From positions 1-10,837 of the forward strand of contig JBBDXA010000259.1 in the NCBI GenBank assembly GCA_040902585.1: a stretch of DNA of 10,837 nt. Direction: 5' to 3'. Origin of the DNA: JBBDXA01 sp040902585. GTDB taxonomy: Bacteria; Planctomycetota; Phycisphaerae; Phycisphaerales; Phycisphaeraceae. Of the stretch, positions 1 to 5,909 are shown piece after piece. Position 1 is the stretch's first letter, and each line of letters starts with the position of its first letter. The notes beneath the pieces were generated by a model. That model saw only the letters and a list, made by a program, of their open reading frames with translations, was not told the origin of the DNA and did not search any database. The position numbers and the translations under genes are program-made.

Positions 1-37
1 GGGTCTCGTCGGCAGACCTCCGCGACCCGTGGCACCC
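1..37. repeat. Hairpin repeat, copy 1 (conserved 12-nt loop family), cut by window edge
   Basis: Positions 1-8 and 21-28 pair (7 of 8 base pairs) around loop 9-20, TCGGCAGACCTC. The loop is identical to those at 9239-9250 and 10789-10800. The stem is followed by GTGGCACCC (29-37), also found after those copies (ATGGCACCC in copy 2). Compared with copy 3 at 10781-10817, 33 of 37 bases match, and all four differences fall on positions 7, 8, 21 and 22, which pair with each other (CG/CG here, GC/GC there). It lies just downstream of the pyrF stop and could act as a 3' end structure. Any sequence left of position 1 is not visible, so the true extent is unknown. Confidence 0.7.
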
Positions 38-59
38 GGTTGGTGTCTCATCGGTGCGC

Positions 60-1010
60 TCACCCTCCAATCGCCGCGTTCACATCCTTCTTCATCTGTC
101 TGGCCGCGCGCTCCACCGCCATCTTCCACGGCCCGCTCTTATCCTTTTCAAACGCATAAATGACCGACCGGCTCGCCGTGACAATCGCGCCGCGGCCATC
201 GCTGTTGAAGCACGCCTTCACATCATCCGCCTTGCCGCCCTGAGCGCCGAAGCCGGGCACCAGAAAAATCTGCTGCGGCATCAGGGCGCGGAGACTGGCC
301 GCGTCGCTCGCCTTGGTCGCGCCGACCACCGCGCCGAGCAGGCTGTAGCCCGATTCACCGACGAGGCCTTCGCCGCTGCCGAGCGAAGCGATGATCTTGG
401 CCACCGCCTCGGCCACGGTTTCACCTGTCGTGAGCTTCAAGGATTGAATCGCATCGCCGCCGGGGTTGCTGGTGCGAACGAGGGCGAACAGACCTTTGCC
501 CGTTGCCCGACCGACCTTCGTGAACGGCTCGATGCCGTCGCTGCCGAGGTAACTGTTGATGGTCAGAGCATCAGGCCCGTGTGTCGGTTCATCTTCGCCG
601 ATGAGGTCTTCAGGCGGATCAGCGAGGCAGGCGGCGGCGTAATGTTCCGCGGAGATGCCGATGTCACCGCGTTTGCAGTCGGCGATGACGATCAGGCCGG
701 AGAGCCGGGCCTGCTCGGTGAGTTCGTGGTAGACCTCCAGGCCGGTGGTGCCGTAACGCTCGAAACAGGCGGACTGAAGCTTGATCGCGGGCACATGCTC
801 GGCCACCGCGTCAATCACTTCACTGCAATAGTCGTGAATCGCAAACGCCCGGCGATCAAGCTGGCTCGCTTCGCCCGTAGCCATGTCGCGCAGATCATCA
901 CTGGTCAGCACATCCGTCGGCAGCTTCTCAAAAACCGGATCAAGCCCCACGCAAACGGGCGACCCCTTCTCGCGGCAGGCGGCAATCAATCTGTCAGCAA
1001 AATGGTCGAT
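60..1010 (-). CDS. pyrF: Orotidine 5'-phosphate decarboxylase (type 2 PyrF)
   Basis: Cytosolic enzyme that decarboxylates orotidine monophosphate to UMP, the last step of de novo pyrimidine synthesis. The protein carries the family's SPVCVGLDP stretch near the N-terminus, the catalytic DCKRGDIG block (Asp111, Lys113, Asp116 counting from 1010), and late in the chain VPGFGAQGG and TASRS, matching the phosphate-binding region. The length, 316 residues from 1010, suits the longer type 2 subfamily. Start choice: no in-frame ATG exists. AAGGAG at 1018-1023 sits 7 nt before ATC at 1008-1010, giving IDHFADRLIAAC, which fits the FADRL start usual in this family. A TTG at 987-989 is the conventional alternative (309 residues) but has no clear ribosome binding site and loses FADR. 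Divergent from polA. Function is very secure; the exact start is not. Confidence 0.93.
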   Translation of the reverse strand: MDHFADRLIAACREKGSPVCVGLDPVFEKLPTDVLTSDDLRDMATGEASQLDRRAFAIHDYCSEVIDAVAEHVPAIKLQSACFERYGTTGLEVYHELTEQARLSGLIVIADCKRGDIGISAEHYAAACLADPPEDLIGEDEPTHGPDALTINSYLGSDGIEPFTKVGRATGKGLFALVRTSNPGGDAIQSLKLTTGETVAEAVAKIIASLGSGEGLVGESGYSLLGAVVGATKASDAASLRALMPQQIFLVPGFGAQGGKADDVKACFNSDGRGAIVTASRSVIYAFEKDKSGPWKMAVERAARQMKKDVNAAIGG

Positions 1011-1017
1011 GGGAAAA

Positions 1018-1023
1018 CTCCTT
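1018..1023 (-). promoter_or_regulatory. Shine-Dalgarno site of pyrF
   Basis: The minus strand reads AAGGAG, a near-full anti-16S match, 7 nt upstream of ATC (1010-1008). It is 28 nt from the TTG at 989, far too distant to serve it, so this site is the main argument for the upstream, non-ATG start. Confidence 0.6.
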
Positions 1024-1037
1024 GTTGAACCGGGAGT

Positions 1038-1043
1038 AGTGTA
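1038..1043 (-). promoter_or_regulatory. Possible -10 element of pyrF
   Basis: The minus strand reads TACACT, preceded by TGGC. It would start transcription near 1032 and give a short leader of about 21 nt before the ATC start. Seventeen bases upstream is CACTCT, part of the GTGAC repeat arm and a poor -35. The same hexamer occupies the -35 position 17 bases from the polA TATAAT. This is a weak prediction from hexamer similarity alone. Confidence 0.3.
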
Positions 1044-1052
1044 GCCAAAAGC

Positions 1053-1147
1053 GAAGTGACAGAGTGACAGAGTGACGGAGTGACGAAGTGGGGGACCAGG
1101 TTCGTTCCGCCCTTCGTCACTTCGTCACTCTGTCACTCCGTCACTTC
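1053..1147. repeat. Inverted repeat of GTGAC octamers between pyrF and polA
   Basis: Left arm 1053-1088 and right arm 1112-1147 are 36 nt each and complementary at 34 of 36 positions, around a 23-nt spacer (1089-1111). Each arm is itself four tandem octamers of the form GTGACRGA or GTGACGAA. The structure fills most of the space between the divergent pyrF and polA starts and abuts both predicted promoters. It could form a long hairpin or cruciform, or be a cluster of protein-binding sites. No protein is implied by the sequence itself. Confidence 0.8.
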
Positions 1148-1148
1148 C

Positions 1149-1154
1149 TATAAT
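1149..1154 (+). promoter_or_regulatory. Consensus -10 box of polA, implying a leaderless mRNA
   Basis: A perfect TATAAT ends 6 nt before the polA ATG at 1161, so the expected start of transcription falls on or next to the A of the ATG. There is no Shine-Dalgarno sequence before that ATG. The -35 position (1126-1131, CACTCT) lies in the octamer repeat and is not consensus. Both facts fit a leaderless transcript, but the start site is predicted, not measured. Confidence 0.5.
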
Positions 1155-1160
1155 TGCCAC

Positions 1161-4088
1161 ATGTCGTCCGCCAAAACACTTTACCTTATCGACGGTCACG
1201 CCCAGATCTTCCGCGCCTACTTCGCGATCCGCGGCGGCATGAACAGCCCCGTCACCGGTGAGCCCACGCATGCCGTATTCGGCTTCGCGGGCATGCTCAT
1301 CAAGCTCTTTCAGCAGTTCCATCCGCACTACGTCATCATGGCGATCGACATGCCGGGCAAGACGTTTCGCGATGAACTCTACCCCGAGTACAAAGCCACG
1401 CGCGAGGCGGCCCCTGAAGATTTAGCTCCGCAGATTCAGCGCATCCTCGAGATAACAAAAATGTTCGGCATCCCCATCTTCGGCAAGGTCGGGGCTGAGG
1501 CCGATGACATCATCGCGACGATCACGCACGACATCGAAAAAGACCCGCGGTACAAGGATGTGAATGTTCGCGTCGTGTCGAAGGACAAAGACCTGGAGCA
1601 GCTCCTGTCTGATCGCGTGACGATGTTTGACATTCACAACGACACGACGATCGACGTGGCGAGGTTGAAAGCAGACAAGGGCCTGACGCCCGCACAGGTG
1701 ATCGATGCCTTGGCGATGATGGGCGACAAGGTGGACAACGTGCCGGGCATCGAAGGCATCGGGCCCAAGACAGCGTCGCAGCTTCTTCAGGAGTACGGCT
1801 CCATCGATGGCATTTACGCGAACATCGACAAGATCAAAGGCAAACGGCGCGAGAACCTGGAGAAGGGTCGCGACAAGCTGGGTCTGAGCCGGACGCTGGT
1901 GACACTGAAGGATGATGTGGACATTGATTTCGATCTGACGAAGGCGACGGTGGGGGCGATCGATGCGGGCGGGCTCAAGCATCTGTTTGAGGAGCTTGGG
2001 TTTCGCAGGCATTCGCAGGATGTGGAGCGGCTGGTGGGAAGGGGCGCTAAGCCGCAAGCGGCTGCGAGCGTTGAGGCTCCCGCCGAGCCGGCGAAGGCGA
2101 AAGGCGCAACCTCAAAGCCCGGCTCTACCGCGACCGAAACCGAAGCTGATTCATCTGGTCAACTCGGCCTCTTCCCCACCAGCCTCTTCGATACTGGCTC
2201 ACTCGCCGACGAAGGCTCCACCTCTGAAGACATCATCCCTGAAGGCATGACCGTTGCCGCCGCGTTTGACTATTCAGGTGTCTACACGCGCGACCAGCTC
2301 GATGATCTCGTCGTCACCCTCAAGCAGCAAAGAATCATCTCCGTCGATACCGAGACCATCGGCCTGGGCCACAGCGCCGAACCCTGCGGCATCTCACTCG
2401 CCTGGAAGACCGGCCACGGCGTCTACATCCCGCTCAAATCGCCTTCACCCGGCAAGCATCTCGATAAGGCGACTGTGCTGGCCGCGCTGAAGCCGGTGAT
2501 GGAAGACCCGAGCATTCCCAAGTGCGGGCACAACCTGAAATATGATGCGCTCGTTCTGCGTCACGTCGGCGTCGACATGCAGGGCATCGCTTTCGATTCC
2601 ATGATCGCCACGCACATGATCGGTACGCCCGCGCATGGCCTGGACTATCTCGCCGAAAATATCCTCAAGCACAAGACGATTCCCATCAGTCGGCTCATCG
2701 GCGAACGCAAGGGCCGATCGCTGAAGGGGCAAAAGACGATGGACTGCGTGGCGCTGGAGGAGATCGTGCCTTACGCGGCTGAGGATGCGGACATGGCGCT
2801 GCGTCTCTATGAAGACCTGCTGCCCAAGCTGCGCGTGATGGGCCTGGAGAAGCTGTCGCAGGAAGTGGAGATGCCGCTGGTGGAGGTGCTCGTGGAGATG
2901 GAGTTCCAGGGCATCCGCGTCGATGCGGATGAACTCGACCGTCAGGCGGCGGGCATGGTCGATCGCATTGCCGACGCGAAGGACCGCATCCTCGAAGCGG
3001 CGGGACATGACTTCAATATTGATTCGCCCAGGCAACTGGGCGATGTGCTTTTCAAGGAGTTCGGCCTGCCAATCGTCAAGCGAAAACAGACCGGCCCATC
3101 GACGGATATCGAAGTCCTGGAAAAACTCGCCGAGCGCGAAGACCTGACGCCGCAGCAGGACATCGTGCTCAACCGCGTCATCGAATACCGCCAGCTTTCC
3201 AAGCTCGTGAACACCTACCTCGTGAATCTCAAAGATGAGATCGACAAGAAGTCGAAGCGCGTTCACGCCCAGTTCCATCAGACCGGCACCACGACCGGGC
3301 GTCTCTCTTCGAGCAATCCTAATTTGCAGAACATCCCCATCCGCACCGAGATCGGTCGGCAGATTCGCAAAGCCTTCGTGGCCGAGGAAGGCTCGCTGCT
3401 CATCAGCGCGGACTACTCGCAGATCGAGCTGCGCATCCTCGCCCACCTCTCCGATGACCCGGCCCTCATCGACGCCTTCAAGAAGGACATGGACATTCAC
3501 GCGGCTGTCGCATCGCAGGTCTTCGGCGTGCCCCCGGAATCCGTCAACATCGCCCAACGCACCAGCGCCAAGACGATTAACTTCGGCATCATCTACGGCG
3601 TGACGCCCTATGGCCTTTCTCGCCGCATCGAAGGGCTCGATCTCGAAGGGGCCCGCAAGCTCATCGCCGATTACAAGAAGCGTTTCACCGGCATCGACTC
3701 GTTCCTGGCGCGCTGCGTGACGGAGGCTGTGAACACCGGCTTTGTCGCGACCATGCTCGGCCGGCGCAGGCGCATCGGGCAGATCGAATCCAGTCGGCCG
3801 CAGGTGCGCTCGCTTGGCGAACGGCTGGCGATCAACACCGTCGTGCAGGGCAGCGCGGCTGAGCTTATCAAGCTGGCGATGGTCAATCTTCATCGCCGCA
3901 TTCGCCGCGAGAAGCTGCCGCTGAAAATGCTGCTTCAGATTCACGACGAACTCGTGCTCGAAGCCCCGGCGAGCGAAGCGAAGGCGATGGCGAAGATCGT
4001 CCAGCAGGAGATGGAACACGCGATGGAACTGAAGGTGCCGCTGAAGGTGGAAGCGGGCGTGGGGCCGAACTGGTTTGAGGCGAAGTGA
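1161..4088 (+). CDS. polA: DNA polymerase I with 5'-3' and 3'-5' exonuclease domains
   Basis: Repair and Okazaki-fragment polymerase of 975 residues, all three domains apparently active. Residues 1-290 are a FEN-type 5' nuclease with LIDGHA (Asp11), TFRDELYPEYKATR, GAEADD, SKDKDLEQL and a helix-hairpin-helix GDKVDNVPGIEGIGPKTA. A disordered Ala/Pro/Glu-rich linker (about 295-365) follows and contains QLGLF at 334-338. The proofreading domain has Asp396 and Glu398 (DTET), Asn458 and Asp462 (NLKYD), Tyr538 and Asp542 (YAAED). The polymerase domain has TGRLSSSNPNLQNIP, motif A DYSQIELR (Asp751), motif B with Lys804, Phe808 and Tyr812, and motif C HDE (Asp929, Glu930). ATG 1161 is chosen because the protein then begins MSSAKTLYLIDG; a GTG at 1080 would translate the repeat. 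Divergent from pyrF; about 200 nt before the first sulfatase. Confidence 0.97.
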   Translation: MSSAKTLYLIDGHAQIFRAYFAIRGGMNSPVTGEPTHAVFGFAGMLIKLFQQFHPHYVIMAIDMPGKTFRDELYPEYKATREAAPEDLAPQIQRILEITKMFGIPIFGKVGAEADDIIATITHDIEKDPRYKDVNVRVVSKDKDLEQLLSDRVTMFDIHNDTTIDVARLKADKGLTPAQVIDALAMMGDKVDNVPGIEGIGPKTASQLLQEYGSIDGIYANIDKIKGKRRENLEKGRDKLGLSRTLVTLKDDVDIDFDLTKATVGAIDAGGLKHLFEELGFRRHSQDVERLVGRGAKPQAAASVEAPAEPAKAKGATSKPGSTATETEADSSGQLGLFPTSLFDTGSLADEGSTSEDIIPEGMTVAAAFDYSGVYTRDQLDDLVVTLKQQRIISVDTETIGLGHSAEPCGISLAWKTGHGVYIPLKSPSPGKHLDKATVLAALKPVMEDPSIPKCGHNLKYDALVLRHVGVDMQGIAFDSMIATHMIGTPAHGLDYLAENILKHKTIPISRLIGERKGRSLKGQKTMDCVALEEIVPYAAEDADMALRLYEDLLPKLRVMGLEKLSQEVEMPLVEVLVEMEFQGIRVDADELDRQAAGMVDRIADAKDRILEAAGHDFNIDSPRQLGDVLFKEFGLPIVKRKQTGPSTDIEVLEKLAEREDLTPQQDIVLNRVIEYRQLSKLVNTYLVNLKDEIDKKSKRVHAQFHQTGTTTGRLSSSNPNLQNIPIRTEIGRQIRKAFVAEEGSLLISADYSQIELRILAHLSDDPALIDAFKKDMDIHAAVASQVFGVPPESVNIAQRTSAKTINFGIIYGVTPYGLSRRIEGLDLEGARKLIADYKKRFTGIDSFLARCVTEAVNTGFVATMLGRRRRIGQIESSRPQVRSLGERLAINTVVQGSAAELIKLAMVNLHRRIRREKLPLKMLLQIHDELVLEAPASEAKAMAKIVQQEMEHAMELKVPLKVEAGVGPNWFEAK

Positions 4089-4098
4089 TCTGCATTCC

Positions 4099-4201
4099 AA
4101 GCCCGATGGCGAGGTCCGCCGAGCCGTCGGGGTATTCGAGCGACAATGGTCACCCATCCGCAGAGTACCCCGACGGCTCGCCAAGCCTCACCATCGGGCT
4201 T
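4099..4201. repeat. Long palindrome after polA, containing hairpin copy 4
   Basis: Arms 4099-4134 and 4166-4201 (36 nt each) match as an inverted repeat at 31 of 36 positions around a 31-nt centre. Inside the left arm, 4103-4110 pairs with 4123-4130 (8 pairs, one a G-T wobble) around loop 4111-4122, GAGGTCCGCCGA. This is 11/12 identical to the reverse complement of the loop in the other three copies. The right arm holds a more diverged version with 9 of 12 loop bases. A T-rich run (4212-4217) begins 10 nt past the palindrome, so it might help terminate polA, but the spacing is long for an intrinsic terminator. Confidence 0.75.
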
Positions 4202-4219
4202 GACCATGTGCTTTTTATT

Positions 4220-4247
4220 CTGTCACTCGTGATCGACTCATTACAAT
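4220..4247 (+). promoter_or_regulatory. Possible promoter of the first sulfatase gene
   Basis: CTGTCA (4220-4225, 4/6 match to TTGACA) and TACAAT (4242-4247, 5/6 match to TATAAT) are 16 bp apart. Transcription would start near 4254 and give a leader of about 38 nt containing the GGAGG site. This AT-richer stretch stands out in an otherwise GC-rich gap. Hexamer match only. Confidence 0.4.
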
Positions 4248-4280
4248 TACGGTTGTCAGCTTAGGAATTTCAGCCCTGGT

Positions 4281-4285
4281 GGAGG
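4281..4285 (+). promoter_or_regulatory. Shine-Dalgarno site fixing a TTG start
   Basis: GGAGG lies 6 nt before TTG at 4292-4294. The next in-frame ATG (4334) would cut off most of the signal peptide, and an in-frame TAG at 4262-4264 blocks further extension, so TTG is the best start. Confidence 0.75.
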
Positions 4286-4291
4286 TCCAAC

Positions 4292-5800
4292 TTGTCATTC
4301 ATTCTTCGCATCGTCGCTCTTGCGATCACTATCATGCCGTTTGCCGGCTTCGCACAAGCCGCCGACACTCGCCCGCGCAACGTCATCCTCATGGTCACCG
4401 ACGACCAGTCGCCCGACTTCGGGGCCTACGGCAACAAGGTGCTCAAGACGCCGAATCTCGACGCCCTTGCCGCCGACGGCACGCGGTTTACCCACGCCTT
4501 CGCCACCACCGCGTCCTGTTCCGCCAGCCGATCCGTCATCCTCACCGGGCTGCACAATCACGCCAACGGGCAGTACGGCCACCAGCATCACTTCCACAAA
4601 TTCAACAGCTACGACAACGTGATCTCCCTGCCGGTCTACATGACCGCGGCCGGTTACCGCACGGCCCGCTGCGGCAAGTATCACGTCGCGCCCGAAGAGA
4701 TCTACCTGTTCGAGAAGGTCATCCCCGGCAACTCGCGCAACGCCTTTCAGATGGCGGAGAACTGCAAGGCCCTTATCGAGGAGAAGAGCGACAAACCGTT
4801 CTTCCTTTACTTCTGCACAAGCGATCCGCATCGCGGCGGCGGCAACGCCAACGAACTGCCCGGCAAGCCGGACCGCTTTGGTAACCCCGCGCCGGGCAGC
4901 AAGGGCGATCAATCGCACGAAGTCATCTACGATCCCAAAGATGTCATCGTGCCCGGCTTCCTGCCTGACACGCCCGAGTGCCGCGCCGAGCTGGCGCAGT
5001 ATTACCAGTCCTGCTCGCGCATCGATCGCGGCGTGGGCCGACTCGTCGAGATTCTCAAGAAGGCCGGCCAGTACGACAACACGCTCATCCTCTTTATCGC
5101 CGACCACGGCATCGCCATGCCCGGCGCGAAAACCACCGTCTACGAAGGCGGCCTTCGCGCCCCGTGCCTCGTGCGCAATCCCTTCATCGAAAAACGCGGC
5201 GTCGTGAACGAAGCGATGATCAGTTGGGTTGATCTCACGCCCACCATCCTCGACTTCGCCGGTGCCCTCGACACCAAGACCGGCAAGGTGAAGGGCGAAG
5301 TTCTCGCGAAGATCGAAGCGGTGAAAGTGACCGAACAAAAAAACGCCGACCTGACCCGCGGCTCTTTCCACGGGCGTTCGTTTCTCTCCATCATCGACCA
5401 GGAAAAGCCCGAGGGCTGGGATGAGATTTACGCTTCGCACACGTTCCATGAGATTCAGATGTACTACCCGATGAAGGTCGTGCGCGAGAGGCAATACAAG
5501 CTCATCTGGAACATCGCCTATCCGCTGCCGTTCCCCTTCGCGTCGGACCTGTGGGCCGCCCCGACGTGGCAGGCGCAGCTCGCCAAGGGCAAGGATGCGC
5601 CGTACGGCAAGTGGACCGTCGGGTCCTACGTGCAGCGGCCACAGTTTCAGCTTTTTGATATCGAGAAGGACCCATACGAAGGCACGAACCTCGCCGAGCT
5701 TTCGGAGTACAAGGTGGTCCTTGAAGGCATGCAGAAGAAGCTGAAGGAGTTTCAGAAGCGCACGGATGACCCGTGGATTCTGAAGTGGAAGTATGAGTAG
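4292..5800 (+). CDS. Secreted sulfatase, N-sulfoglucosamine sulfohydrolase (heparan N-sulfatase)-like
   Basis: Formylglycine-dependent sulfatase of 502 residues, the usual size for heparan N-sulfatase. A signal peptide (about 1-23, cleavage after FAQA) sends it out of the cytoplasm. The metal pair is Asp37-Asp38 (TDDQ), the modified cysteine is Cys76 in CSASR (Arg80), and Asp271-His272 (ADHG) with Lys280 completes the site. The stretch SCSASRSVILTGLHNHANG, followed by GQYGH and FNSYD, resembles SGSH (family S1_8), whose substrate is N-sulfated glucosamine. The signature has Ala where most sulfatases have Pro; C-x-A-x-R is a recognised variant and should still be converted to formylglycine. 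It starts at TTG behind GGAGG and is first of three plus-strand genes for exported proteins. Sulfatase membership is certain; the N-sulfatase specificity is inferred from motif resemblance. Confidence 0.93.
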   Translation: MSFILRIVALAITIMPFAGFAQAADTRPRNVILMVTDDQSPDFGAYGNKVLKTPNLDALAADGTRFTHAFATTASCSASRSVILTGLHNHANGQYGHQHHFHKFNSYDNVISLPVYMTAAGYRTARCGKYHVAPEEIYLFEKVIPGNSRNAFQMAENCKALIEEKSDKPFFLYFCTSDPHRGGGNANELPGKPDRFGNPAPGSKGDQSHEVIYDPKDVIVPGFLPDTPECRAELAQYYQSCSRIDRGVGRLVEILKKAGQYDNTLILFIADHGIAMPGAKTTVYEGGLRAPCLVRNPFIEKRGVVNEAMISWVDLTPTILDFAGALDTKTGKVKGEVLAKIEAVKVTEQKNADLTRGSFHGRSFLSIIDQEKPEGWDEIYASHTFHEIQMYYPMKVVRERQYKLIWNIAYPLPFPFASDLWAAPTWQAQLAKGKDAPYGKWTVGSYVQRPQFQLFDIEKDPYEGTNLAELSEYKVVLEGMQKKLKEFQKRTDDPWILKWKYE

Positions 5801-5806
5801 GGGAGA

Positions 5807-5855
5807 GTGGAAAGTGAAAAGTGAAAAGTAAGAAGTGAAAAGTGTAAAGTAAAGT
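5807..5855. repeat. 7-bp tandem repeat, purine-rich
   Basis: Seven consecutive 7-nt units of the form GTGAAAA (variants GTGGAAA, GTAAGAA, GTGTAAA, GTAAAGT) begin 6 nt after the stop of the first sulfatase. The strand bias (almost no C) contrasts with the surrounding coding DNA. It may affect the sulfatase intercistronic mRNA or simply be slippage-derived. Confidence 0.8.
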
Positions 5856-5863
5856 CCGCAGGC

Positions 5864-5883
5864 CTTGCACCTTCAGGTGCAAG
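5864..5883 (+). promoter_or_regulatory. Perfect hairpin in the leader of the second sulfatase
   Basis: CTTGCACCT (5864-5872) pairs fully with AGGTGCAAG (5875-5883) across a 2-nt gap. It lies 14 nt before the GGAG Shine-Dalgarno site (5898-5901), which is 8 nt before ATG 5910. A second small palindrome, CCGTT-CC-AACGG (5888-5899), overlaps the first bases of that site, so folding might limit ribosome access. It could also be a partial terminator, a processing site between the two sulfatase genes, or a repeat insertion. Confidence 0.5.
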
Positions 5884-5909
5884 CCACCCGTTCCAACGGA
5901 GACTATTTG

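Noticed and set aside
54..1028. A 324-codon plus-strand open frame opposite pyrF
   Set aside because: Its translation is Arg/Ala/His-rich with no family motif, while the minus strand encodes an intact PyrF with its catalytic block. It is a GC-rich antisense shadow.
1053..1147. CRISPR array reading of the GTGAC octamers
   Set aside because: Units are 8 nt with no spacers, the two halves are inverted, and no cas gene is near.
1080..1160. GTG start giving PolA 27 extra residues
   Set aside because: The extension translates the octamer inverted repeat and is unlike PolA N-termini, which begin shortly before the LIDG motif as from ATG 1161.
2445..4184. A 579-codon minus-strand open frame inside polA
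   Set aside because: It lies opposite the proofreading and polymerase domains of a conserved polA; the composition (Arg, His, Leu, Gln-rich) is typical of the antisense of GC-rich genes and no domain is recognisable.
4295..5494. A 399-codon minus-strand open frame across the first sulfatase
   Set aside because: The plus frame has signal peptide and complete sulfatase active site; the antisense frame shows only repetitive Val/Ala/Gly/Asp-rich sequence without motifs.
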